Below the pieces are notes generated by a model, which saw only the letters and a program-made list of their open reading frames with translations, was not told the origin of the DNA and made no database searches. Positions 16,851 to 23,265 of a DNA stretch of 46,316 nucleotides are shown one piece after another. Source of the DNA: Alphaproteobacteria bacterium. Its GTDB lineage: Bacteria; Pseudomonadota; Alphaproteobacteria; RF32; CAG-239. Location of the stretch: NCBI GenBank assembly GCA_017471705.1, contig JAFUSH010000006.1, positions 1 through 46,316 on the forward strand, given 5' to 3'. The position numbers and the translations under genes are program-made. The number at the start of each line of letters is the position of its first letter. Position 1 is the stretch's first letter.

Positions 16851-18086
16851 TTGTTCCTTTTTCAACGCTCCGAATATGTGAGCGATAACATCAACCGTCC
16901 ACGCGTTCCCGATGCTTTTATACCGTTGTGTTTTACTAACGCAATCGGTGTAATTATCCGGCAAAGTCTGCAATCGTTCACACTCAACCGGAGTTAATTT
17001 ACGCACATAGTAGTCGCCATCCGGCAAATCAATCTTGTAAAGTCCGGTTTTTGCACCGCCACCGCCGCCATTGGCATTTAAGCATACCGATTTGCCGCGC
17101 ACCGAATAAATCCGGTTGGCTTGGGCATCTTTTCCTTTGCATCCGACCTGAAGAGGTTTACATATCGCGCTATCGGTCATAACTGACGTTAACGCATTGG
17201 CTTTTTCGTCCTTGCGCACTTCCAAATGCTTTTCTTTGCCGCGAGAACGGAATGCGCAGCCGATATATTGAAAAAACTGCGGCACCACCGCCGTTAGGCA
17301 GTTCGCTTTTTTATCCATTTTACGACCACGCCGTGTCTGGCTGTTTGGAAACGTATTATCAAAGCATTCTCCTTTATTTATTTCGGTATAGCCCTTTATG
17401 GTGTTTTCCTGAATTAGCAATGTTTTTTCTATATTTTCCGCAACCATCTGCCGTTGATGAAACAAATAATCATGCGGGAAATGCGCACCATTATAGTTTG
17501 CGGTAATGCAAACCGACTTTTCACTCCATGCGTGACCGGTTTCCAAAACATCCTTAAGGACGATGCCTTTGTCTTCCGGCTGTTCCACAGCCCAATTGCA
17601 CCAATAAAGCCTTTTGCGCTGTTGTGCCGACACTAAGGCGGAGTTTATCAAAATTGGTTCAATCCCAAGCGTGTCGGTTATTATTTGCTTATTTTCCTTG
17701 CTCATTGAGGCGACATTTTCAAGCATAAAATATTTAGGCTTTATGGTTTTTACCGCCTCAACAAACTTCCAAAACAAGCCGGATTTTTCGCCCTCCAAGC
17801 CTTGTCGGTTCTTTTTGGCGATAGAGAGGTCTTGGCATGGACTTCCGCCGATAATAAGGTCTATTTTGCCGATAAACCGCGAAAAATCAATCTCGCGAAT
17901 GTCTCCTAAGCGAATTATGTCGGGGTAGTTTTTCTCCGACACTTTAATCGCGTATTTATCGATTTCACTTGCATAATAGACCTCGACCGGAATTTCTGCA
18001 CGTTCCAATGCCAGCCGTCCGCACGAGATGCCGTCAAATAAACTTAATACTCTCAAATTTTGTTTTTCCCAATAAAAAAGGAGCAT
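16839..18086 (-). CDS. DNA (cytosine-5-)-methyltransferase
   Basis: 415 residues. Motif I LSLFDGISCGRLAL (14-27), motif IV GGSPCQDLS with catalytic Cys84, motif VI ENV (123-125), motif VIII QQRKRLYW (155-162), the target-recognition end VRKLTPVECERLQTLP and motif X GNAWTVDVIAHIF. All core catalytic motifs are intact. No restriction enzyme lies beside it, so it is an orphan phage methylase, probably protecting phage DNA from host nucleases. The start at 18086 has AGGGG six bases upstream. It ends against the plus-strand gene terminator. Confidence 0.93.
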   Translation of the reverse strand: MLLFYWEKQNLRVLSLFDGISCGRLALERAEIPVEVYYASEIDKYAIKVSEKNYPDIIRLGDIREIDFSRFIGKIDLIIGGSPCQDLSIAKKNRQGLEGEKSGLFWKFVEAVKTIKPKYFMLENVASMSKENKQIITDTLGIEPILINSALVSAQQRKRLYWCNWAVEQPEDKGIVLKDVLETGHAWSEKSVCITANYNGAHFPHDYLFHQRQMVAENIEKTLLIQENTIKGYTEINKGECFDNTFPNSQTRRGRKMDKKANCLTAVVPQFFQYIGCAFRSRGKEKHLEVRKDEKANALTSVMTDSAICKPLQVGCKGKDAQANRIYSVRGKSVCLNANGGGGGAKTGLYKIDLPDGDYYVRKLTPVECERLQTLPDNYTDCVSKTQRYKSIGNAWTVDVIAHIFGALKKEQEKA

Positions 18087-18116
18087 CTCTGCCCCTGAAA
18101 AGTTATGTGTTATAAG

Positions 18117-18131
18117 CGTACAATATACCGC
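18117..18131. promoter_or_regulatory. 15-base element, copy 1
   Basis: CGTACAATATACCGC, identical to 19922-19936. On the minus strand it reads GCGGTATATTGTACG, with a -10-like TATATT but no sigma-70 -35. It lies 31 bases before the C5 methyltransferase start, where a promoter or operator would sit. Confidence 0.45.
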
Positions 18132-18198
18132 ACGATTTTATAAAACGCCGGAAAGCGCATTATTTCGCCAATTGTGCGGCTGATTTCGGATATAGATA

Positions 18199-18345
18199 AA
18201 CGGGGCAGTTACGCCCCGTTTACTTGCGCCGTTGGTGGAGAACCAGAAAAGGAAGTGTGGTAGCCAAGCACTCCGACAACGGCTGAAAGTCCCGCCTTTT
18301 TGGGACTCTGTGGCTCGCTGGCGGGGCTTTGCGGCCCCGCCGTGG
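18199..18345 (-). other. Structured intergenic segment with four hairpins
   Basis: Read on the plus strand: ACGGGGC/GCCCCGT (18199-18219); a long-range GCCGTTG/CAACGGC arm enclosing a GTG-rich stem; AGTCCC/GGGACT; and the perfect 8-bp GGCGGGGC/GCCCCGCC (18323-18344) directly after the 18352-18858 gene. The density of stems suggests a terminator plus a structured RNA leader for the methyltransferase. An alternative is a decayed coding segment: one minus frame is open for about 45 codons, but it has no start or ribosome binding site. Confidence 0.45.
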
Positions 18346-18351
18346 TTTAGG

Positions 18352-18858
18352 TTAATCTCTGCGCCATATCGGCAACAAATCGCCGCTTTCGAGGTCTGAG
18401 GTGTAACCTGCCAGATCTTTAATCTCGTCTGCCGAGCATAACCGCACGCCGCCGACCACTTGTAAGCAAATTCCGTATTTTTTGCAGAGCTTGGTTAACT
18501 CTTCGCTAAATCCCTCGTAAGGGTTTGGTTTATGCTCTGGGAAGGCTTTATCGTCCACGTAGTAGCGGTAGTCTTTAACGATCCGGTCACGGGTTATCAC
18601 GCGGTCGACCGTCTCGATAAAGGTTTGGACGTTGGTTCTCAGTTCCTCAATGTATCTGTCCACGAAGTGTCTGCCCCAGCGGCTGTCCAGCAGTTCTCTG
18701 GTTTGCTCAGGTGTCAGACCGGCATTTTTTTGGAGCAGGATTGAGGTCTCTTTCCAGAGCTTTGGCATATCTCTTTTAGTCCTAAGTCCTAATCTTGCTG
18801 TTCCCCAAAATCCATGGTCTTCGTTCTCTGTCTCTAAAATTTTGTATTCTTTTACCAT
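18352..18858 (-). CDS. Unknown phage accessory protein
   Basis: 168 residues. I do not recognise the family. It is mixed charged and helical: KDMPKLWKETSILLQKNAG-like start (TKRDMPKLWKETSILLQ), ELRTNVQTFIETVDRVITRD in the middle, and a C-terminal half with LCKKYGICLQVVGGVRLC. No signal peptide or membrane segment. The ribosome binding site AGAAAAGG is part of the conserved leader repeat upstream (18867-18960), and a perfect GC hairpin follows the stop within 8 bases, so it looks like an independent unit. Confidence 0.75.
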   Translation of the reverse strand: MVKEYKILETENEDHGFWGTARLGLRTKRDMPKLWKETSILLQKNAGLTPEQTRELLDSRWGRHFVDRYIEELRTNVQTFIETVDRVITRDRIVKDYRYYVDDKAFPEHKPNPYEGFSEELTKLCKKYGICLQVVGGVRLCSADEIKDLAGYTSDLESGDLLPIWRRD

Positions 18859-18866
18859 TGTGTTTT

Positions 18867-18960
18867 TCCTTTTCTGTTTAGGTTAATGCTCGGGCTACCG
18901 TGCCTTTGCTGTCTCTATGAATGCTTGCTTTTCGGTGGAAGTCCAGCGCAATCGACATTA
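18867..18960 (-). repeat. Conserved leader repeat R1 with short peptide frame
   Basis: One of three similar leaders. On the minus strand a short frame at 18957-18895 encodes a 20-residue peptide ending STEKQAFIETAKAR then TAG, 36 bases before the gene ATG. No ATG is in this frame (a TTG is). Its partners are R2 (19731-19830) and R3 (20573-20667); differences between copies are mostly synonymous or conservative. Confidence 0.65.
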
Positions 18961-18989
18961 TTTTTTAAGAAATAATGCAGAAAGTTTCG

Positions 18990-19009
18990 GGCGGGGCGTT
19001 AACCCCGCC
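18990..19009 (-). terminator. GC-rich hairpin after the 19020-19457 gene
   Basis: Perfect 7-bp stem GGCGGGG / CCCCGCC with loop CGTTAA, starting 10 bases after the stop codon. No U-run follows, so it may be a stabilising or Rho-assisted 3-prime end rather than a full intrinsic terminator. Confidence 0.5.
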
Positions 19010-19019
19010 GGAGCTTAAG

Positions 19020-19457
19020 TTAAAGTCTGCTTATGTCGTAGCCCATGGTAGCTAAAACCTTTAATTTTTCCTCGCGGCTCGGATTTCTTTCGAACCAGCA
19101 CCAACCATCGCTTTCCGTACCGTAACCGAGGTAGCTGGTGTCGATCAGCTTTAGCTTTTCGAGAGCATCCAAAATGTCGTCGAGCACGTTTAATTCCCGT
19201 ATAATCAGTTCGTCGACGATGTCCTTGGTTACTTTTTCGTCTTGGAGCGGCCAAGTCTCGATTTCGGTCTTTACTAAGCCCCGCGTGGTCTCATCAAAAA
19301 ACCATTCGCGTATTCCGTCTTGGTTGCTCATTCCGGTGTCAAAGCTAACTCCGGCTTCGATTAATTTTTGCTCTGCTTCCCAGAAAACTTTTACCTGTGC
19401 CTCGATCATTTTTGATAAGTCGATTTTTACCACCGCGCTTCTTTTAATTATTTCCAT
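19020..19457 (-). CDS. Unknown phage accessory protein
   Basis: 145 residues from the ATG at 19457, which has AAAGGAAT in the same spacing as its neighbours; an ATG nine codons earlier has no such site. Family not recognised. It is acidic and helical, with DLSKMIEAQVKVFWEAEQKL at the start, NVLDDILDALEKLKLIDTSY in the middle and a C-terminal REEKLKVLATMGYDISRL. A cytoplasmic soluble protein is likely. It is followed by a GC hairpin, but it lacks the leader repeat seen before three other units and follows the 19518 gene closely. Confidence 0.75.
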   Translation of the reverse strand: MEIIKRSAVVKIDLSKMIEAQVKVFWEAEQKLIEAGVSFDTGMSNQDGIREWFFDETTRGLVKTEIETWPLQDEKVTKDIVDELIIRELNVLDDILDALEKLKLIDTSYLGYGTESDGWCWFERNPSREEKLKVLATMGYDISRL

Positions 19458-19487
19458 TTTTTTATTCCTTTCTTTAGCATTCATTGT

Positions 19488-19509
19488 GGCGAGGCTTGGC
19501 GGCCCCGCC
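19488..19509 (-). terminator. GC-rich hairpin after the 19518-19724 gene
   Basis: GGCGAGGC / GCCCCGCC with loop TTGGCG. The single mismatch on the plus strand becomes a G.U pair in minus-strand RNA, which suggests the structure is kept for the minus transcript. Confidence 0.5.
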
Positions 19510-19517
19510 GTTGTCCT

Positions 19518-19724
19518 TTAGTCCACATCGAACCATTCCGTGCAGGTCACCAGCAGGTGGTTATAATCGCCGCTGGTCGCTTCCTTTTGGAATTCGTCCC
19601 GCTCTTCCTTGCTCAATCCGGCGCAGCGCATTGCCGTCAGGCATCTGCCGATTATTGCGAATGCGTTGCCGTCTTGGCCAACCAGTTGCACGTGGATTTC
19701 CGGATGTTTTACTTCATTTGTCAT
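19518..19724 (-). CDS. Small conserved phage protein
   Basis: 68 residues. The pattern VQLVGQDGNAFAIIGRCLTA, then EFQKEATSGDYNHLLVTC and a W-F-D-V-D end, matches a small protein I have seen often in mobile elements and Firmicute or proteobacterial genomes, of unknown function. Ribosome binding site AAAAGGAA lies at the end of leader repeat R2. Compact and probably a single small domain. Confidence 0.75.
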   Translation of the reverse strand: MTNEVKHPEIHVQLVGQDGNAFAIIGRCLTAMRCAGLSKEERDEFQKEATSGDYNHLLVTCTEWFDVD

Positions 19725-19730
19725 TTTTCA

Positions 19731-19830
19731 GTTCCTTTTCTAATTTTGGTTAATGCTAAGGCTACCGTGCCCTTGCTAACTCAATGAATGCTTGCTTTCC
19801 GGTGGAAGTCAACTTAATAATGCACATTTT
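19731..19830 (-). repeat. Conserved leader repeat R2 with ATG-initiated leader peptide
   Basis: Here the short frame has an ATG: 19827-19762 encodes a 21-residue peptide, MCIIKLTSTGKQAFIELARA plus a final Arg, then TAG, 37 bases before the next ATG. The leader ends in the ribosome binding site of the 19518-19724 gene. No clear Shine-Dalgarno precedes the leader ATG. Confidence 0.65.
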
Positions 19831-19893
19831 TTAATTATAAGTTATTGAAAATAAATAATAATTTGAAAACAGCCAAACAACTCGACGATTATT

Positions 19894-19906
19894 CGCACGA
19901 CGTGCG
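19894..19906. promoter_or_regulatory. Short palindrome, possible operator
   Basis: CGCAC GAC GTGCG, a 5-bp inverted repeat, lies between the 15-base element at 19922 and leader repeat R2. It is short, so the evidence is modest. Confidence 0.3.
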
Positions 19907-19921
19907 ATGCAACTTTCTTGT

Positions 19922-19936
19922 CGTACAATATACCGC
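19922..19936. promoter_or_regulatory. 15-base element, copy 2
   Basis: Identical to 18117-18131 (minus strand GCGGTATATTGTACG). It lies about 95 bases upstream of leader R2, so both copies precede a minus-strand unit. It may be a phage-specific promoter or binding site. Confidence 0.45.
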
Positions 19937-19962
19937 TTAGATAATTATACTCCGAAAGGACG

Positions 19963-19987
19963 CGTGTCCGGCGATTTTCCGGACACG
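19963..19987 (-). terminator. GC-rich hairpin after the 20006-20254 gene
   Basis: Perfect 9-bp stem CGTGTCCGG / CCGGACACG with loop CGATTTT, 18 bases after the stop of the 20006-20254 gene. It closes the two-gene unit led by R3. Confidence 0.6.
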
Positions 19988-20005
19988 GCAAAGGAGAATT
20001 TTAAC

Positions 20006-20254
20006 TTATCTAATAGCGGCAATATACCATTCCGCGTGGGAATAGTTATTAAAGTTCCATTGCAAACTCAGTAAAAAGTCGGCTTCGGTCAAGTGCTTTT
20101 GCATAAATTCCGGTAGAAAAGCGTTCTTTTCGGTTTCGTGGCGAATAAAGCCCTGATAAGCCCGTTCAAACTCGGTTTTGAATTGCGCCTTAAATTCATC
20201 AAAGGAGAGCACCCGTTGTTTACGGGTGCGTTTGTTTTCAAGGGTAATCCACAT
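20006..20254 (-). CDS. Unknown small phage protein
   Basis: 82 residues, two bases after the preceding gene, so clearly cotranscribed. Rich in aromatic and charged residues (FKAQFKTEFERAYQGFIRHE, FLLSLQWNFNNYSHAEWYIA). Family not recognised; no membrane segment. Second gene of the R3-led unit. Confidence 0.7.
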   Translation of the reverse strand: MWITLENKRTRKQRVLSFDEFKAQFKTEFERAYQGFIRHETEKNAFLPEFMQKHLTEADFLLSLQWNFNNYSHAEWYIAAIR

Positions 20255-20256
20255 CG

Positions 20257-20565
20257 TTAGTCTCCCAACTTAATGCCGAGGTAGCGGCAGTAGCTTGAGC
20301 CTTCCGGATTAGCGTAAAGCGGCTGTTTATTTTTGCAAGTCAGCTCAACCACCTGAAGGTAACCGTCTTTATATCCACCTTTTCCTGTTAAAAAGCGGTA
20401 ATCCTTAAATGGATATTTACATATACAATCGTACTGTCTGGCGGTTAATTCTATCGTTTCGGCAATTTCTACTTCTTTCGCCCGTTCAGGATATCGCTCT
20501 GACATACTGATAACTTCATCAATATCTTCTGGTTTCCGGATTAAATAAGTTTTGACTGTTTTCAT
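20257..20565 (-). CDS. Unknown small phage protein
   Basis: 102 residues. The sequence VEIAETIELTARQYDCICKY, then YKDGYLQVVELTCKN, resembles small uncharacterised proteins of mobile elements; I cannot name the family. Ribosome binding site AAAGGAAT at the end of leader R3. It heads a two-gene unit with the 20006-20254 gene. Confidence 0.75.
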   Translation of the reverse strand: MKTVKTYLIRKPEDIDEVISMSERYPERAKEVEIAETIELTARQYDCICKYPFKDYRFLTGKGGYKDGYLQVVELTCKNKQPLYANPEGSSYCRYLGIKLGD

Positions 20566-20572
20566 TTTTTTA

Positions 20573-20667
20573 TTCCTTTTCTGTTTAGGTTTATGCGCTG
20601 GCTACCTTGCCTTTGCTAATTCAATGAATGCTTGCTTTTCACTTATTATCCAGTCAATTCGACATCA
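20573..20667 (-). repeat. Conserved leader repeat R3 with short peptide frame
   Basis: Third leader copy; frame 20664-20602 ends ISEKQAFIELAKAR then TAG, 36 bases before the gene ATG. Its upstream part overlaps the last codons of the ParB-methyltransferase gene (20646), so the leader extends into coding DNA in another frame. Confidence 0.65.
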
Positions 20668-21932
20668 TTTTCGGAACTTTCTGCATTATTTTCGCTTATT
20701 TCAGAAGTAATGTCATTATTTGGCAGTAGTTCCGCTTTTTTGCCGGTATATTCTTCCCAACGTTTCACAATAACGTCGCAAAACTTCGGATCTAACTCAA
20801 TTAGACGAGCGACTCGACCGGTTTTTTCGGCCGCAATTAAGGTCGAACCGGAGCCGCCGAACCCGTCTAACACGATATCTCCGAGTTTAGAGCTGTTATT
20901 TATGGCTCTTTCCACCAATTCGACCGGCTTCATGGTCGGGTGTAAGTCGTTCCGGACAGGCTTGTTATACTGCCAAACATCCGCTTGATCACGATCACCG
21001 CACCAGTAGTGCTTTTTATCCGCGCCCCAGCCGTAAAGAATAGGCTCGTATTGCCGCTGATAATCCGCCCGACCAAGCGTGAAGGTGTTTTTCGCCCAGA
21101 TGATAAACGTCGACCATTTACCGCCGGCCGCCACAAACGAGGAATAAAGTGTGTGCAGTTCCGATGAGCTCATGCAGACGTAGGCGGCTCCGTTGTTGAA
21201 CATCATTAAATTGGAAAGGCTGTCGGTCAAAAATTGCCCGAAGTCATCGCCGAGGTTGTCGTTCATAATCGTGCGATTATGGTTCGGCGAGGAGTGGTAA
21301 CGGAGCTTGTCTTTCATGGTCGCTCCATAGTTAACGTTATACGGCGGATCGGTAAAGACCATATCGGCCACGTCGTTCCCCATTAGTTTCTGCACGTCGT
21401 CATACATCGTGGTGTCGCCGCAGAGCAGTTTATGCTTGCCTAAAATCCAAATGTCGCCGTGCTTGGTTATCGGCTCAACCGGTGCATCAGGCACTTCGTC
21501 CTCGTCGGTATTACCGACGGATTGCTCTTCGCCGAGGTGCTGAATTTCCGCCAACTCGTCCGGATTAAATCCGAGCAAGTCCAAATCAAAATCAGCCTCG
21601 GAAAGTTCGGCCATTTCAAGTGCGAGCATTTCTTCATCCCATCCGGCATTCAGGGCGATTTTATTGTCGGCAATGACTAAAGCCTTGCGTTGAGTTTCGG
21701 TTAAGTCAGGCAGACAGATAACCGGCACTTCGGTAAAACCGAGCCGTTGGGCGGCGAGCAAACGACCGTGACCGGCGATGATGACATTGTCGCTACCGAT
21801 TAAAATCGGGTTGGTAAAACCGAATTCTTTTATGCTTGCCATAATCTGAGCGATTTGCTCTTCATTATGCGTGCGTGAGTTTCGGGCATACGGAATTAAA
21901 TCCGCAACCGGAAAAGATGCGTGAAAATCCAT
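20646..21932 (-). CDS. ParB-domain DNA methyltransferase (beta class)
   Basis: 428 residues from the ATG at 21932 (AAAGGA upstream); a longer frame runs through the repeat-rich leader but lacks a start signal. Residues 1-100 are a ParB/Srx-like domain with IIAGHGRLLAAQRLG (51-65). Residues 155-400 are an N6-adenine or N4-cytosine methyltransferase with motif IV TDPPY (194-198) before motif I DGFGGSGST (356-364), the beta-class order. The last 25 residues are low complexity and acidic. Such fusions are common in phages. No cognate nuclease is nearby. It probably modifies phage DNA. Confidence 0.93.
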   Translation of the reverse strand: MDFHASFPVADLIPYARNSRTHNEEQIAQIMASIKEFGFTNPILIGSDNVIIAGHGRLLAAQRLGFTEVPVICLPDLTETQRKALVIADNKIALNAGWDEEMLALEMAELSEADFDLDLLGFNPDELAEIQHLGEEQSVGNTDEDEVPDAPVEPITKHGDIWILGKHKLLCGDTTMYDDVQKLMGNDVADMVFTDPPYNVNYGATMKDKLRYHSSPNHNRTIMNDNLGDDFGQFLTDSLSNLMMFNNGAAYVCMSSSELHTLYSSFVAAGGKWSTFIIWAKNTFTLGRADYQRQYEPILYGWGADKKHYWCGDRDQADVWQYNKPVRNDLHPTMKPVELVERAINNSSKLGDIVLDGFGGSGSTLIAAEKTGRVARLIELDPKFCDVIVKRWEEYTGKKAELLPNNDITSEISENNAESSENDVELTG

Positions 21933-21957
21933 TGTAAAATCCTTTGTAAAATAAGGG

Positions 21958-22061
21958 TGACCAGCCAAATGACCAGGCAAACCCGACCAGTGACCAGTCA
22001 CCGAAAAATGAAATCGCTCAAAACCCTTATGTAGCAAGGGTTTCCGTAAAGGGGCGACCAG
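21958..22061. repeat. Cluster of five GACCAG motifs
   Basis: GACCAG at 21959, 21971, 21985, 21992 and 22056, three of them as TGACCAG, in the leader of the ParB-methyltransferase. The same motif family recurs at 27677-27762 near the prophage end. Possible binding sites for a phage regulator or the methylase. Confidence 0.5.
22021..22043 (-). terminator. Hairpin between SAM synthetase and methyltransferase genes
   Basis: Perfect 8-bp stem AAACCCTT / AAGGGTTT with a 7-base loop, followed on the minus strand by TTGAGCG (part of the stem supplies Ts). It is a weak terminator or attenuator separating the two genes. Confidence 0.45.
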
Positions 22062-22137
22062 TAAACAAAAAGTTGCTCAACTAAAAAAATGCCGCGGCTT
22101 GAGCCCCCGCATACGAAAAAGTTAAAGTAAGGACCCG

Positions 22138-23145
22138 CTAACCTGAAAACAGCCCATCGCGACAGAGTTTTGTAAACACCGGACGGTTCAGCCCAAGCTT
22201 GGCAATAATCTCGGAAGGTTTATCCGAAATTGAAAGCGTTGTGAACTGCGGCACACCACGCTTGACTGTCTTTACCACCGCGCTCGGCAACTCCGAACGT
22301 CCGATGCACGAAGAGAGATAAACAAAGCACTCGTCATTGTCTTTAAGGTAATCCAATGCCAGCTTGCGTGCGTAGATGTTGAGTGTCACATCAGACTTGC
22401 TTGCATCCTTAGTCCACGGACTGCCGCCGCCAACCGGAGCTGATGCCGAGTAAAAATCACAAGCGAGCTTCCGTCCGGTCACACCGCAGTCTGCGATGGA
22501 TGAGTGACGTTTGTATGTTCCCGTTCCGTTGACGATGATGTTCTCCGGTTCTTCACCCAGTGCACGGATAATAAATGTCGTGAGGTCAACCTCTTTAAGC
22601 ATTGGAATTGCCACGATAACCGTGTCCACGCCGCTTAATTCGTTGAGTGTAATCTGCGTTTTAATATCAATGCCGAGGTGGATGTTCTGCAGAGCGTATT
22701 CATAAAGCGCACGGCACAGTTTGCACGCAAGATACTGCTCGCGGCTGATATTGCCGACACCTTGGCAAGCATAGCCGACAAACACGCCTTGGTCGCCCCA
22801 GCCATCTTGTTCAACACCGGCAGAGATGTCTGCCGATTGTTGCCCGATGAAGTTGATAACCTGAACCTTGCTCGGCTCAATGGCATTATCGTGCCAGCAC
22901 ACCGAGTAGTATGCATCGTAACCGATTTCCGCGAGGGCATCCAGCACGTAATCATTGACTTTTGCCAAGCTGACGTTGCCTTTGACTTCTCCGCCGAGAA
23001 CAACGATGTTGTCCTTAATCATCACTTCAACCGCGTAACGAACATTTTTATCTTGCTCAATCAGCCGGTCTAAAATGTAACTGGAAATATAGTCCGCCGT
23101 TTTATCAGGGTGTCCGAGCGACACCGCTTCCGCCGTTTTAATCAT
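22138..23145 (-). CDS. Phage-encoded S-adenosylmethionine synthetase (divergent MetK)
   Basis: 335 residues, shorter than the usual 380-400. The ATP/methionine site GHPDK (11-15), QSADISAGVE...GDQG (103-120), DCGVTGRK (219-226) and GGGSPWTKDASKSD (239-252) match the MetK signatures including the catalytic His, Asp, Arg and Lys positions. It makes SAM from ATP and methionine. It lies between the early genes and two methyltransferases, so the phage may secure its own methyl donor. Ribosome binding site AAGGAAAC. The usual GGGAFSGKD loop is altered to GGGSPWTKD. Confidence 0.9.
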   Translation of the reverse strand: MIKTAEAVSLGHPDKTADYISSYILDRLIEQDKNVRYAVEVMIKDNIVVLGGEVKGNVSLAKVNDYVLDALAEIGYDAYYSVCWHDNAIEPSKVQVINFIGQQSADISAGVEQDGWGDQGVFVGYACQGVGNISREQYLACKLCRALYEYALQNIHLGIDIKTQITLNELSGVDTVIVAIPMLKEVDLTTFIIRALGEEPENIIVNGTGTYKRHSSIADCGVTGRKLACDFYSASAPVGGGSPWTKDASKSDVTLNIYARKLALDYLKDNDECFVYLSSCIGRSELPSAVVKTVKRGVPQFTTLSISDKPSEIIAKLGLNRPVFTKLCRDGLFSG

Positions 23146-23185
23146 TGTGTTTCCTTATGTTTGGAGAGTTGATTTAAAATGCCAA

Positions 23186-23213
23186 CGGGGACGGTTTTAC
23201 ACTTCCGTCCCCG
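23186..23213 (-). terminator. GC-rich hairpin after the DUF6362-like gene
   Basis: Perfect 9-bp stem CGGGGACGG / CCGTCCCCG with a 10-base loop, 53 bases after the stop of the 23266-23643 gene. It marks the end of the early operon; no U-run follows. Confidence 0.55.
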
Positions 23214-23265
23214 ATTATACCAATTTTTATACGTTTTTTTTGCAGATTTGTAAACCACAAATATG

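Noticed and set aside
18196-18345. Open minus frame in the structured segment as a gene
   Set aside because: No ATG or ribosome binding site and the sequence is dominated by hairpins; kept only as an alternative in the structured-segment entry.
21933-22037. Extended N-terminus of the ParB-methyltransferase (35 extra residues)
   Set aside because: The extension runs through the GACCAG repeats, lacks a ribosome binding site, and the internal ATG at 21932 has AAAGGA at good spacing.
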